Notes: generated by a model not told the origin, from the sequence alone. DNA of 41,907 nucleotides from Nocardioides immobilis (GCF_003515065.1 NZ_QXGH01000002.1:1-41907), one strand, 5' to 3'. Positions 1 to 9,058 are shown, counted from the stretch's first letter. Numbers and translations: made by a program.

Positions 1-73
1 GGACCGCCGCGGCCTTCTCCTCCGGGGTGTAACGCCGCGTCTGCGGCTTCCCGGGCACCTGCTCCTTCGGCAT
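1..73 (-). CDS. IS3-family transposase OrfA, N-terminal part only
   Basis: An ATG at 71-73 on the minus strand opens a frame that leaves the window after 24 codons and starts MPKEQVPGKPQTRRYTPEEK. The basic, proline-rich start followed by R-x-Y-T-x-E-x-K-x-x-A-V is the usual opening of the helix-turn-helix OrfA subunit of IS3-family transposases. A purine-rich GGAGCT lies just before the start. OrfA normally binds the IS ends and is joined to OrfB (DDE catalytic domain) by frameshifting. The rest lies outside the window. Confidence 0.55.
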   Translation of the reverse strand, partial: MPKEQVPGKPQTRRYTPEEKAAAV

Positions 74-127
74 AGCTCCATCCTCGTTTCCAAGGTCAGG
101 AGCCTCCAAGAAACCCAGGGCGATTCA
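1..127 (-). mobile_element. End of an IS3-family insertion sequence, cut by the window edge
   Basis: Read on the minus strand, this starts at 127 with TGAATCGCCCTGGGTTTCTT, a terminus of the TGAAcCGCCCcGGgTTt type typical of IS3-group elements. It is followed by a short leader and the start of a transposase gene. Only one end of the element lies in the window. The flanking DNA at 128 onward looks like an interrupted gene, which suggests the element inserted into it. The family call rests on terminus style and on the first residues of the protein. Confidence 0.6.
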
Positions 128-129
128 GT

Positions 130-268
130 TCGCCATGCTGTTCGCGATCGGCGGCGCCACCCAGACCATGCGCAGTTTCTCTTCGAGCTGGACGACGACC
201 TGATCGAGCGTGAGCACAACGCCTACCGCCTTGGCCAGGACTCACAGCGCATCAAGCCTGTGCACTGA
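130..268 (+). pseudogene. 3' remnant of an unrecognised gene cut by the IS3 element
   Basis: From the IS boundary to a TGA at 266-268, two overlapping frames look protein-like. One gives FAMLFAIGGATQTMR, and then a different frame gives QFLFELDDDLIERE and ends in KPVH. Inserting one base near 173 would join them, so I read this as the 3' end of a gene truncated by the IS and carrying a frameshift. I do not recognise the family. A strong hairpin follows at once, as expected at the end of a transcription unit. Confidence 0.35.
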
Positions 269-282
269 CCCCCACGCCGAGA

Positions 283-317
283 CGACCCCCGACCCCGAGA
301 TAGCGGGTCGGGGGTCG
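283..317 (+). terminator. GC-rich hairpin, probable intrinsic terminator
   Basis: A perfect 13-bp stem (CGACCCCCGACCC at 283-295 with GGGTCGGGGGTCG at 305-317) and a 9-nt loop lie 14 bases after the stop of the remnant gene. There is no T-tract, as is common in high-GC actinobacteria. Confidence 0.65.
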
Positions 318-446
318 CAGCGGCGCGATCGGCCTGCTCCATGGGCCGATCAAGGGCCTAACCGGTCCGGGAGGGAGTAAAGGACCGGCTGGCTACATTG
401 TTGCCCACACCAGTCCGCCTCAGTCAAGGTTAACCTGACAATAAGA

Positions 447-477
447 CGACCCCCGGCCGGGATGCGGGCGGGGGTCG
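447..477. terminator. Second GC hairpin, possible terminator
   Basis: A 9-bp stem, CGACCCCCG (447-455) with CGGGGGTCG (469-477). Its arms resemble those of the hairpin at 283-317, so the two may be related repeats. It lies downstream of the leftward tautomerase operon that ends at 757. The rest of 318-756 shows no gene I can support. Confidence 0.4.
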
Positions 478-756
478 CTAGCGTTCCGCCTGACCTACCA
501 GCCAACTGCGAGACGTCGAAGTTGCCGCTGCAAGCGGGCGAGGACAGGGGCCGCATGCCTTCCGTGGGGGCATGCAAGATCCGATGAGGCCCCGTCCAGT
601 GGCGGTCTTTGCCACGAATCTTGTGAGTGAGGCCCCGGCCCGCAACCCCGTCCTACGGACCGGGTCACGTCATACCGTCTAGAACCGTCTGGGACGGCGC
701 CAGTGGACCCAACGCAGCGACACCGTGCCTGGACACACCTGTTCGGCACCAGCCAC

Positions 757-1149
757 CTAGTGCGCCCCGACCAGCTTGTCGTCGTCCTCGGCCTCGCCGA
801 GCAGCACGCCGTCCTCCAGGGCCTGGTAGCCAGGGATTTCGACGATCGCCATGACTACGTCCTTCAGCGGCTCGCCGGTGGCAGACGCCCAGCCCTCACC
901 GAGCGCCATGAGCAGCTTGCGGTTCTGCTCCTCCGTTCGACGTCGGACGATGCCGACCATCCGGGTGCCCGAGACCGGTTCGCCGGCGATGTAGATGTCA
1001 TCCTCGGCGACCTCGGTGAAGAAAACGTTGACGTACCGTGCGGGGGCGCCGGTGACGTCACAGTGCGCCTTCGTGATCGCCTTGGCAATCTCGTTCTTGC
1101 GCTGCGAGCTCCGGCTGCCCTTCGTAATGGTGAACTGGTAAAGCGGCAT
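757..1149 (-). CDS. Tautomerase-superfamily protein, cis-CaaD group
   Basis: A 130-residue protein starting MPLYQFTITKG. After loss of Met, Pro-1 becomes the N-terminal catalytic base of the tautomerase superfamily. The length and pattern fit the cis-3-chloroacrylate dehalogenase (cis-CaaD) subgroup. Counting from Pro-1, His28, Arg69/Arg70 and a Glu at 111 (cis-CaaD Glu114) are kept. The tyrosine at cis-CaaD 103 is Ala here, and the second arginine (73) is Glu. It is therefore unlikely to be a true dehalogenase, and its substrate is unknown. It is the last gene of a leftward operon with a second tautomerase, a BKACE enzyme and an acyl-CoA ligase. The start has GGAGG close upstream (minus strand, about 1155-1159). 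Confidence 0.85.
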   Translation of the reverse strand: MPLYQFTITKGSRSSQRKNEIAKAITKAHCDVTGAPARYVNVFFTEVAEDDIYIAGEPVSGTRMVGIVRRRTEEQNRKLLMALGEGWASATGEPLKDVVMAIVEIPGYQALEDGVLLGEAEDDDKLVGAH

Positions 1150-1218
1150 TGATCCTCCTGAATGGGTTGTAGGTAGATAGAACGCAGCAACAACCGCGTC
1201 GCGGACCGAGCGGGGTTG

Positions 1219-1656
1219 CTAGTTGGTCGGAGCTTCCGAGGGCTGGGCCCCCAGCTCCTGTAGGTGCGGCGGGAGGTTCTCGAGGAACTGGGCCTTGCCT
1301 TCACCGAGTGAGAAGTCGCCGGGCCCGATCTCGAAGAGCGTGATCATGACGTCCTCGGGCCGGACGCTGCACTCAGCCGAAAGAAGTTCAGTGATCCGGT
1401 GGTAGAAGCGCTGCTTAACCTCGGGTGCTCGGCCGCGGGCGAGAGTGACCTCGATGATCATGAAGCCGGCGCTTCGCTCGATGCCATAGAACGATGGGTC
1501 GTAGACCAGTTCGCCTGGCTCGTGCTGCGAGATCACTTGGAAGTTGTCACCTTCCGGGATCCCGATGGTGTCTCGCATGGCCTGGTATACGCACTGGCCT
1601 ATGTGCTGGGCGTGATCAAGAGTCGTCTTCGGAAGCGAGATACGAACGATGGGCAT
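1219..1656 (-). CDS. Tautomerase-superfamily protein, malonate semialdehyde decarboxylase-like
   Basis: A 145-residue protein starting MPIVRISLPK. It aligns by eye with malonate semialdehyde decarboxylase (MSAD). Catalytic Pro-1 is present, an Asp at 36 stands where MSAD has Asp37, and an R-x-R pair in ARGR stands where MSAD has Arg73/Arg75. MSAD's WSFGHGRAQFL stretch appears as FSLGEGKAQFL, so the Trp114 and Phe116 equivalents are Phe and Leu. MSAD turns malonate semialdehyde into acetaldehyde and CO2. The pocket changes mean the substrate may differ. The gene sits 54 bp after the BKACE gene and 69 bp before the cis-CaaD-group gene. A GGAGA site precedes the ATG. Confidence 0.85.
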   Translation of the reverse strand: MPIVRISLPKTTLDHAQHIGQCVYQAMRDTIGIPEGDNFQVISQHEPGELVYDPSFYGIERSAGFMIIEVTLARGRAPEVKQRFYHRITELLSAECSVRPEDVMITLFEIGPGDFSLGEGKAQFLENLPPHLQELGAQPSEAPTN

Positions 1657-1710
1657 GGAGTCTCCTTTGGTCGGTTTCGGTAGGAGGAAGCAGTGCTGGT
1701 TGTCGTCGCT

Positions 1711-2550
1711 CTAGCGGGCTCCGGAAGCCTTCGGCTGTCCAAGGCCAAGCAGGCGCTCGGCTTCCTCCACGGAAGCGACCTGGAGGTCTAGATCGGTGGC
1801 GAGCCGTACAGCTCGGTCGACCAGTGGCCGACTTCCTTGGCTGAGCTTGCCGCGCTTGATGTAGAGAGTGTCTTCGAGGCCGGCGCGGGCGTTGCCCCCC
1901 AAGGCGAGAGCAAAGGCAGTCAGGCGGAGGTTCTCGCGGCCCACGGCCACGACCTGCCAAATGGCATCGTGCGGAAGCCGGCGTACCATCGCCAGAAGGT
2001 TGTCTGCGGTGGCAGCCATTCCTCCTCTGACGCCCAGGACGATCGAGAACTGCATCCTGTCGGGGTCGACGAACCCCTCGTCTCGAAGTCGGAGGCACTC
2101 ATCGAGGTGACCCGAGTCGTAGATCTCCAGTTCCGGTTTCACGCCGAGATCGCGCATGCGTGCGGCCAGCCGCCTCACATCCTTGGGCGGGTTATCGAAG
2201 ACGGCTGAGCCGAAGGTCATTGAACATGGGTTGAGCGTCGCCATTCGCGGTTGGAGCTCTACAAGGGCGGCGCGGTCAGCGAACGGCACGTCCAGTCCGA
2301 CGCCGGTTGACACCTGAACGAGAACCGGGCATCGATCGGCGATCATCTCGATAGTGCGCCGAGCGATCTTTAGGTCCGCAGTAGGACGGTCGCGCACGTC
2401 ACGAAAGTGAAGATGAGCGATTGCCGCACCGGACTGATGAGCCTCGACGACCGCATCTGCGATCTCGCCAGGCTGGGTAGGAAGGTGTGGATTGTCTGCC
2501 TTCATGGCGATAGGACCGACCGGTGCCACGGTGACCACGACAGCCATCAT
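1711..2550 (-). CDS. BKACE family beta-keto acid cleavage enzyme (DUF849)
   Basis: A 279-residue protein. BKACE enzymes use Zn2+ to condense a beta-keto acid with acetyl-CoA, giving acetoacetate and a new acyl-CoA. Here H46-x-H48 (AHLHFRD) supplies the two metal histidines at the same numbers as in the founding enzyme Kce. The GLED motif near residue 228 supplies the glutamate, and the N-terminal VTVAPVGP strand is typical. Members differ widely in side-chain specificity, so the substrate is not readable. In this context a ring-cleavage product such as 3-oxoadipate is attractive but unproven. The start is MM; the second ATG three bases on is equally possible. It is cotranscribed with the ligase upstream and two tautomerases downstream. 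Confidence 0.92.
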   Translation of the reverse strand: MMAVVVTVAPVGPIAMKADNPHLPTQPGEIADAVVEAHQSGAAIAHLHFRDVRDRPTADLKIARRTIEMIADRCPVLVQVSTGVGLDVPFADRAALVELQPRMATLNPCSMTFGSAVFDNPPKDVRRLAARMRDLGVKPELEIYDSGHLDECLRLRDEGFVDPDRMQFSIVLGVRGGMAATADNLLAMVRRLPHDAIWQVVAVGRENLRLTAFALALGGNARAGLEDTLYIKRGKLSQGSRPLVDRAVRLATDLDLQVASVEEAERLLGLGQPKASGAR

Positions 2551-2616
2551 GCTCCTGAGGTTGGTGATTGATAGATTTCTATGCTCGTCCCGGTTTGGTT
2601 GCGGAGGAGCAGAGCG

Positions 2617-4254
2617 TCAAGCCAGGGTCGCGACCGTGAGCTCACCCGCGGCGTACATGTCGCGCAGGCGCTTCTTGTCGAACTTTCCGACACTCGTCTT
2701 GGGGACCTCATCCACGAACGCCCAGTGTTCCGGCAGTTGCCACTTGGCAAAATCGGTGACCAGATGGTTGCGCAGGTCCACGGGAGTGACGCAGGTGTTC
2801 TCCGCGGCGACCACCGCTACGAGCGGACGCTCGTCCCACTTCTCGTCCGGCACGGCGATGACCGCCGCCTCGACAACGGCAGGATGCGCCATGACCGCAT
2901 TCTCCAGGTTCACCGACGAGATCCACTCCCCACCAGACTTGATGACATCCTTGGACCGGTCGGCGATGGAAAGGAATCCGTTGGGCGAGATCGTCCCCAC
3001 GTCGCCCGTACGGAGCCACCCGTCGCGGAACTTTTCGGGGTCGACCAGGCTCTCCCCAGGGGAGTAGTAGGCACCGGTCACCCATGGCCCCCGCACCTCC
3101 AGCTCGCCGAGCGAGACGCCATCGTTCGGCACGGCGGTGCCGTCGTAGGCCGTGAGCCTGGCCTGGACCGCCGCGGGGAATCGACCTTGCGTGTAGCGGT
3201 AGGACCAAGCCTCCTCTTTGGCTGTACCGACCGGAGGGTGCGCAGCGGTCCCCAATGGAGAGGTCTCGGTCATACCCCAGACGTGCAGCAGGCGCACGCC
3301 GTACTTCTCCTCAAAAACGTGCATCATGGCCGGCGCCAGGGCTGCGCCACCCACGACCGCGGTACGCAGGTGCGAGATGTCTTGGGGATTCGCTTCGAGT
3401 GCGGTTAGCACTCCGCTCCAGACGGTCGGCACAGCGGCCGCGAAGGTCGGCTTGGTGGCGGCCATCATCGCAAGCAGTGGCTCGGGTTGGCGGAAGCAGT
3501 CGGGAAGCAGCAGGCTTGTGCCCGACATAAGCGCGGCATAGGGAATTCCCCAGGCATTGGCATGGAACAACGGAACGATGGCCAAGATCGTGTCTCCGGC
3601 AGTGAAGCCGAACCCGCTCGGAGCGACAAGTTGCATGGAATGCAGCCAGTTGGAGCGGTGGGTGTAGACGACGCCCTTCGGTTCGCCGGTAGTACCCGAG
3701 GTGTAACACATGCCCGCAGCGGAGCGCTCGTCGAGGACCGGGAAAGCGTAGCTGTCGTATTGCTCGGAGAGCACGTCCCGCCATGCGTGGACCTGCACCC
3801 CGGCGGGCGCCGTGAGTTTCGCCGCGTCGCCGTTCGCCACGATGACATGGCGTACGGTCTTCAACTTGGGGAGAAGCTCTGAGAAGTGGGAAAGAAGCGA
3901 CGCGTCAACGATGACGACGTGGTCCTCCGCGTGGTTCGCGATGTAGACCAATTGCTCGGGGAAGAGCCGAACGTTGAGCGGATGCAGTACTGCGCCCATC
4001 GCAGGAACAGCGATGTAGGCAATCATGTGTTCGTTGTTATTCCACATGAACGTCGCGACTCGATCGCCCTCACCGATCCCCAAGCCCCTCAGTGCGTTTG
4101 CGAGTCGGGCGGCATCCGAGCCCAGCTCCCTGAAGGTCTGCGTGCGAACTCCGTCGCCGGTCCAGGTCGAGACGGTCCGGTCTCCCTGAAAATCTGCCGC
4201 GTACTTCAGTAGCGTCGCGAGCGACAACTGTTCGTCCTGCATGGTGCCCAGCAT
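2617..4254 (-). CDS. Acyl-CoA ligase of the AMP-binding (FadD-like) family
   Basis: A 545-residue protein of the ANL superfamily that activates a carboxylic acid to its acyl-CoA through an acyl-adenylate. Visible motifs are the phosphate loop YTSGTTGEPKG (about 195-205), GMTETSP (about 328), the hinge DRSKDVIKSGGEWIS in the C-terminal third, and the catalytic lysine in PKTSVGKFDKKRLR near the end. It resembles medium/long-chain fatty-acyl-CoA ligases more than acetyl-CoA synthetase. Two starts are possible, 4254 and the Met at residue 5 (4242). A GAGAAAG lies about 10 bases before the first. It is the first gene of the leftward operon and its start faces the BVMO-esterase gene, so the region between probably holds divergent promoters. 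Confidence 0.92.
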   Translation of the reverse strand: MLGTMQDEQLSLATLLKYAADFQGDRTVSTWTGDGVRTQTFRELGSDAARLANALRGLGIGEGDRVATFMWNNNEHMIAYIAVPAMGAVLHPLNVRLFPEQLVYIANHAEDHVVIVDASLLSHFSELLPKLKTVRHVIVANGDAAKLTAPAGVQVHAWRDVLSEQYDSYAFPVLDERSAAGMCYTSGTTGEPKGVVYTHRSNWLHSMQLVAPSGFGFTAGDTILAIVPLFHANAWGIPYAALMSGTSLLLPDCFRQPEPLLAMMAATKPTFAAAVPTVWSGVLTALEANPQDISHLRTAVVGGAALAPAMMHVFEEKYGVRLLHVWGMTETSPLGTAAHPPVGTAKEEAWSYRYTQGRFPAAVQARLTAYDGTAVPNDGVSLGELEVRGPWVTGAYYSPGESLVDPEKFRDGWLRTGDVGTISPNGFLSIADRSKDVIKSGGEWISSVNLENAVMAHPAVVEAAVIAVPDEKWDERPLVAVVAAENTCVTPVDLRNHLVTDFAKWQLPEHWAFVDEVPKTSVGKFDKKRLRDMYAAGELTVATLA

Positions 4255-4689
4255 GTGCGACCATTCTTTCTCGAGTTTCCTGATAGGCCACTTGCTCGGA
4301 GGTTAAAGCCGAGGCTTCGCTGCGACGACCCCTTCGGACGCGAGCAGGTACAAAGACGGGTACCGGGATGGGTATCTGACCCAAGAGAGCCTGAGCGCCC
4401 TTTGTGCGTGCGTCGCAGGGCACCACCGGGAGCGCCCCCGGCCGGTGGCGGGTCAGGGTTGGTGGGAAACGGGCCATCAGATCGGCCACGTCCGGAGGTG
4501 AGAAGCCGGAGCCCGCGGGACCCGGAAACCATCGACGCATCTGGTCAACACGGGCATCCGCTAAGAGCAGGCGAAGCGCCGACGTTGCACTGGTTCTGTA
4601 GCTCGCTGCCGACTCCGGCGACGAGGACAGGTACTTGAACAGGTATGCAGTCGGTACGTCGACGCCTGTGGTGACGGTCACACGCAGCC
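4255..4689. other. 435-bp divergent intergenic region
   Basis: The region lies between the outward-facing ligase and BVMO-esterase genes. It probably carries both promoters, but I see no convincing -10/-35 pair or operator. The minus strand is open throughout in one frame with fairly coding-like composition from about 4689 to 4400 (it includes the string DVPTAYLFKYLSSSPESAAS). That frame lacks a good start, overlaps genes on both sides and matches no family I know, so I do not call it a gene. Confidence 0.4.
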
Positions 4690-7287
4690 ATGCTCCTGGA
4701 CATGAACGAGCAACATGTAGACGTCGCCATCGTGGGTGCGGGCTTCGCCGGCCTCTATGCAACCCACCGTCTTCGGAATCTGCAGGGTCTGTCGGTGCAG
4801 GGCTTTGAAGCCGCACCCGGACCCGGCGGCGTGTGGTTCTGGAACCGGTACCCGGGTGCCCGCTGCGACTTCGAGAGCATCCACTACTCCTACACGTTCG
4901 ACGAGGCGCTCCAGCGGGAGTGGCGCTGGAGCGAGCGGTACGCGGCCCAGCCGGAGATCCTCGCCTACCTGGAGCACGTCGCCGAACGATTCGACCTGCG
5001 ACGCAGCTTCCGGTTTGACACGCGCGTCACCTCCGCGGTGTGGGATGACAGCACTGAGCGCTGGACGGTCACGACGGACGACGGCAATGTCACAGTCGCG
5101 CGATACTTCGTCAACGCTGCAGGTGCCTTCTCTGTCTTCAAGGCGAACGAGTTTCCAGGTGAGGCCGACTTCCGTGGCACGGTCATCCACACGAGTCGGT
5201 GGCCTGCCGAGGGCATCGACCTGGCCGGCAAGCGCGTCGCGGTCATCGGAACCGGGTCCACTGGAATCCAGGTCAGCCAGACGATCGCTCCGCAGGTCGC
5301 TGAGTTGACCGTCTTCCAGCGCACCGCGAACTTCGCGTGCCCCCTGGGAAACCGTCCACTCAGCGACGAGGAGTTCGGCGAAGCCGTCGCCAACTACGAA
5401 ACGCGGCGGGTGGAGTCGAGAGACAGCATCGCCGGCGCCCCATATCCGCGGGCGGTCAAGTCGGCGCTGATGGACAGCCCCGAAGAGCGGCGCAAGGTCT
5501 ACGACAAGTACTACCAAGGTGGCGGCTTCCGGATGCTCGCCTCCACCTACTACGACCTGATCTTCAATCCAGAGGCCAACGCGACTGCCGCGGACTACAT
5601 CCGTGACCGGATTCGCGAGCGCGTGAAGGACCCCGAGGTCGCGGAACTGCTCTGTCCCACGGACCATGCCTACGGCACCAAGCGGCCGCCGTTCGAGATC
5701 GACTACTACGAGATGTTCAACCTGCCGCACGTACGACTTGTCGACGCCCGGGCCACGCCGATCGAGCGCATCACCGAGCGCGGAGTCGCGACCACTGACC
5801 GTGAGTTTGAGTTCGACGTCATCGTGCTCGCCACCGGGTTTGACGTCGGGGCGGGCGCGCTGATGCGGATGGGTGTGGTCGGCCGCAACGGTCGGACGCT
5901 GACTGAGCACTGGGCGGACGGCCAGCGCGCCTACATCGGCATGGCGACGCACGGGTTCCCGAACCTGTTCCACATCAACGGACCGCAGAGTTCGGCAACC
6001 CTGTTCAACAACCCGCTCGCGATCGAGGACAGTGTCGACTTCGTCGGCGGCCTGATCGCGCAGGCAGATGCCAGGGGCCACACGACCGCGGAAGTCACAG
6101 AGGCAGCCGAGGAGCGCTACAACGAGCTGGTGCGCGAGGTTGCCGACGCGACGCTGTTCCCAACCGCGACCAGCTGGTACATGGGCGCAAACATCCCGGG
6201 CAAGCCGCGAACGCCCATGTACCTGTTCACCGGCGCCCCGATGTACCGGGCCATCTGCGCAGAAGTCGAGGCGATGGGCTACGCAGGGTTCTCGTTCGAT
6301 GGTGGCGACACTTCTCTTCCGAACACGATGAGGCTCGACGGCTCGGCCGTGTTCCTGCTGGCCGGTCTGATGAACATGGGCGCGAAGCCCCTCGAGGAGT
6401 GCGACCTCGATGAGGCGCGTGCCGCGATGGAGGGGTTCCGGCTCATGCAGCTGCCGATACCTGCTGACGTCACGATCAGCGACCTCAGCTATCCGATCGA
6501 TTCAGGTGTGCGGACCGCGCGGCTCTACCGGCCCGCGATCGAGGGTCCACTTCCTGTCGTTGTCTTCCTTCATGGCGGCGGTTGGATCGGGGGCAGCCTG
6601 GACTCATTCGACGAGCCGTGCGCAGCGCTCGCCCAGCGAGTGGGAGCTGTTGTCGTGTCTCCCGACTACAGGCTGGCGCCCGAGCATCCGTTCCCGGCGG
6701 CCATCGACGACACGATGGCTGCGTTGCGTTGGGTGACAGAGCACATCGGCGAGTACGGCGGTGACCCTGCGCGGATCGCGGTGGGCGGGGAGAGTGCCGG
6801 CGCAAACCTCGCCGCGGTCGCGGCGCTGCGCGCACGTGACGAAGGCGGTCCGCACTTGTGCGCGCAGGTACTGGTCACGCCCCTGACTGACCCGATGGCG
6901 GAGACGGAGTCCCGACGGATCTTTGCATGGGGGCCCATTCTCACGTCCGAGTTGGGAGCGCGGATGGTGTCGCTCTACCTCGGCGATCCCATGCAGGTGA
7001 CCTCGCCATGGGTGGCCCCGGCACTCGCTGCCGACCTGTCCGGGCTACCCCCGGCGCTGGTGATCACGATGGAGGTGGATCCGCTGCGGGACGAGGGCGA
7101 GGACTACGCGAGCGCGCTCGAAGCGGCCGGGGTGCCGACCGTGTGCCGGCGATTCGACGGTCTGTTCCACACGGCTTACTCGCTCTCGGGTGCGATTCCG
7201 CGAGTCGCCGAGATCCAGGAGGCCATCAGCGACTTCCTGGCATTGCGGCTATCCGCAGAGCAGGTCGCCGCAACTTCAGTCGTGTAG
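4690..7287 (+). CDS. Baeyer-Villiger monooxygenase fused to an HSL-type esterase
   Basis: An 865-residue two-domain enzyme. Residues 1 to about 545 are a type I BVMO: FAD-binding GAGFAG (16-21), the GGVWFWNRYPGARCD fingerprint (about 48-62), the BVMO signature F161-R-G-x3-H167-x3-W171-P172, and NADPH-binding GTGSTG (187-192). From Met547 the protein is a complete hormone-sensitive-lipase-type hydrolase: HGGGW oxyanion motif (628-632), nucleophile in GESAG (Ser702), Asp797 and His827. The first half should turn a ketone into an ester or lactone using NADPH and O2. The second half should hydrolyse it. The two activities are usually separate neighbouring genes. Start 4690 (MLLDMNEQ) or Met5 (4702) are both possible. 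It leads a set with a phenol hydroxylase and an intradiol dioxygenase, pointing to an aromatic ketone such as a hydroxyacetophenone, though this is inference. Confidence 0.93.
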   Translation: MLLDMNEQHVDVAIVGAGFAGLYATHRLRNLQGLSVQGFEAAPGPGGVWFWNRYPGARCDFESIHYSYTFDEALQREWRWSERYAAQPEILAYLEHVAERFDLRRSFRFDTRVTSAVWDDSTERWTVTTDDGNVTVARYFVNAAGAFSVFKANEFPGEADFRGTVIHTSRWPAEGIDLAGKRVAVIGTGSTGIQVSQTIAPQVAELTVFQRTANFACPLGNRPLSDEEFGEAVANYETRRVESRDSIAGAPYPRAVKSALMDSPEERRKVYDKYYQGGGFRMLASTYYDLIFNPEANATAADYIRDRIRERVKDPEVAELLCPTDHAYGTKRPPFEIDYYEMFNLPHVRLVDARATPIERITERGVATTDREFEFDVIVLATGFDVGAGALMRMGVVGRNGRTLTEHWADGQRAYIGMATHGFPNLFHINGPQSSATLFNNPLAIEDSVDFVGGLIAQADARGHTTAEVTEAAEERYNELVREVADATLFPTATSWYMGANIPGKPRTPMYLFTGAPMYRAICAEVEAMGYAGFSFDGGDTSLPNTMRLDGSAVFLLAGLMNMGAKPLEECDLDEARAAMEGFRLMQLPIPADVTISDLSYPIDSGVRTARLYRPAIEGPLPVVVFLHGGGWIGGSLDSFDEPCAALAQRVGAVVVSPDYRLAPEHPFPAAIDDTMAALRWVTEHIGEYGGDPARIAVGGESAGANLAAVAALRARDEGGPHLCAQVLVTPLTDPMAETESRRIFAWGPILTSELGARMVSLYLGDPMQVTSPWVAPALAADLSGLPPALVITMEVDPLRDEGEDYASALEAAGVPTVCRRFDGLFHTAYSLSGAIPRVAEIQEAISDFLALRLSAEQVAATSVV

Positions 7288-7474
7288 TCGATGCGTGGGT
7301 GCGTTCCGTCACCTCAGTCCGCTCGAGACAGGTGTCCACTGGGATGGCTCGATCGACAACCCCGACCGGGGTTGGTTCGACGCGACCGCGGTCTTCACCC
7401 CGCTGGCCGAGTCGGCTGTCCTGCCGACCCCGGCCTGACCACGTACTTCACCACCCATCGAAGGGGAACCTCAC

Positions 7475-9058
7475 ATGACCGCAACGCAGGATCGCAAGCT
7501 CAGCACCGTCGAGGAAGGACTCAACGACGTCCGCCCGATGAGCGGTGATGAGTACATCGAGTCGATCCGGGACGACCGCGAGATCTGGATTTACGGCGAG
7601 CGCGTCAAGGACGTCACCGAGCACCCGGCGTTCCGCAACCCGGTCAGGATGACCGCGCGTCTTTACGACTCCCTGCACGCTGACGCGGTGTCGGGCGCCG
7701 GCGTGCTGACCGTTCCGACCGACACCGGAAACGGTGGGTTCACGCACCCGTTCTTCCGGGCGCCGCACAGCTCTGCTGACTTGGTCGCCGACAAGAACGC
7801 CATTGAGGCCTGGGCTCGCCAGACCTGGGGCTGGATGGGTCGTAGCCCCGACTACAAGGCCAGCTTCCTCGGCACCCTGGGCGGGAACACCGAGTTCTAC
7901 GCGCCCTTCGAGGAGAACGCGAAGCGTTGGTACAAGGAGAGCCAGGAGCGGCTCACCTACTGGAACCACGCCATCATCAACCCGCCGGTCGACCGCGACC
8001 TGCCGCCGGACGAGGCTGGTGAGGTCTTCATGCGGGTCGAGAAGGAGACCGACGCCGGTGTCATCGTCTCCGGCGCCAAGGTGGTGGCCACTGGCTCGGC
8101 GATCACCAACTACAACTTCATCGCGCACTACGGCCTTCCGATCAAGAAGAAGGAGTACGCGATCGTCTGCACGGTGCCGATGGATGCCCCGGGCGTGAAG
8201 CTGATCTGTCGTCCGTCGTACACGATGGCCGCCGACGTGATGGGCAGCCCCTTCGACTACCCGTTGTCGAGCCGGATGGACGAGAACGACACCATCTTCG
8301 TCTTCGACAAGGTGCTGGTGCCGTGGGAGAACATCTTCGTCTACGGCGACGTGGAGAAGATCAACGGCTTCTTCCCCCAGTCCGGGTTCATCCCGCGCTT
8401 CACGTTCCACGGCTGCATCCGGCTCTCGGTGAAGCTCGACTTCATCGCCGGCCTGCTGCTCAAGGCGTTGGAGGCCACGGGCAGTAAGGACTTCCGTGGT
8501 GTGCAGACCCGCGTCGGTGAGGTCATCGGCTACCGCAACGCCTTCCGTGCGCTGGCCGACGCGATGGCCCTGAACCCAGACCAGGGGCCCAACGGCACGG
8601 TGCTGCCGAAGCTCGACTATGGCCTGGTCTACCGCCAGCTGATGATCCAGGCCTACCCGCGGGTCAGGGAGATCATCATGCAGGACGTCGCGTCGGGCCT
8701 GATCTACCTCAACTCCAACGCCGTCGACTTCAAGACCCCGGAGGTCCGGCCGTACCTCGACAAGTACGTCCGGGGCTCGAACGGCTACGACGCGGTCGAC
8801 CGGGTCAAGGTGATGAAGGCCCTGTGGGACGCCGTTGGAACCGAGTTCGGTGGCCGCCACGAGCTCTACGAGCGCAACTACTCCGGCAACCACGAGAACG
8901 TGAAGGCCGAGATCCTCTTCGCCGCCGAGGCGCAGGGGGAGACGGCCGCGATGAAGGGGTTCGCCGAATCGATGATGGCCGAGTACGACCTCGACGGCTG
9001 GACCGTCCCCGACCTGATCAGCCCCGCGGACGTCAGCCGCATCCAGAACCGGAAATGA
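7475..9058 (+). CDS. HpaB-type flavin-dependent phenol hydroxylase
   Basis: A 527-residue member of the 4-hydroxyphenylacetate 3-monooxygenase large-subunit family (HpaB, TftD, HadA, nitrophenol hydroxylases). These two-component enzymes use FADH2 from a separate reductase to hydroxylate phenols, sometimes replacing a halide or nitro group. Family marks are [12 protein letters not shown] near the N terminus, the [16 protein letters not shown] block (about 166-181) and [11 protein letters not shown] (about 286-296). The start has GAAGGGGAA upstream. The dioxygenase gene follows 11 bp later, so the two are one transcript. A flavin reductase and a FAD-synthetase-like remnant lie 3 kb downstream on the other strand. 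From context the substrate is probably a phenol released by the BVMO-esterase, with catechol or hydroxyquinol as product. Confidence 0.92.
   Translation: MTATQDRKLSTVEEGLNDVRPMSGDEYIESIRDDREIWIYGERVKDVTEHPAFRNPVRMTARLYDSLHADAVSGAGVLTVPTDTGNGGFTHPFFRAPHSSADLVADKNAIEAWARQTWGWMGRSPDYKASFLGTLGGNTEFYAPFEENAKRWYKESQERLTYWNHAIINPPVDRDLPPDEAGEVFMRVEKETDAGVIVSGAKVVATGSAITNYNFIAHYGLPIKKKEYAIVCTVPMDAPGVKLICRPSYTMAADVMGSPFDYPLSSRMDENDTIFVFDKVLVPWENIFVYGDVEKINGFFPQSGFIPRFTFHGCIRLSVKLDFIAGLLLKALEATGSKDFRGVQTRVGEVIGYRNAFRALADAMALNPDQGPNGTVLPKLDYGLVYRQLMIQAYPRVREIIMQDVASGLIYLNSNAVDFKTPEVRPYLDKYVRGSNGYDAVDRVKVMKALWDAVGTEFGGRHELYERNYSGNHENVKAEILFAAEAQGETAAMKGFAESMMAEYDLDGWTVPDLISPADVSRIQNRK

Noticed and set aside
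757..1149. Annotation as cis-3-chloroacrylate dehalogenase
   Set aside because: The Tyr103 equivalent is Ala and the second active-site Arg is Glu, so only membership of the subgroup is supported.
4255..4689. A possible minus-strand gene in the divergent gap
   Set aside because: It is open and partly coding-like, but has no credible start, would overlap both neighbours and matches nothing I know.
4678..6081. A 467-codon open frame antisense to the BVMO gene
   Set aside because: It mirrors the third-position GC of the BVMO frame, has no family resemblance, and the opposite strand has full catalytic motifs.
7448..8893. A 481-codon frame antisense to the HpaB-type hydroxylase
   Set aside because: It is rich in Val/Asp/Arg/His as antisense shadows are, and the sense strand encodes a clear HpaB-family protein.
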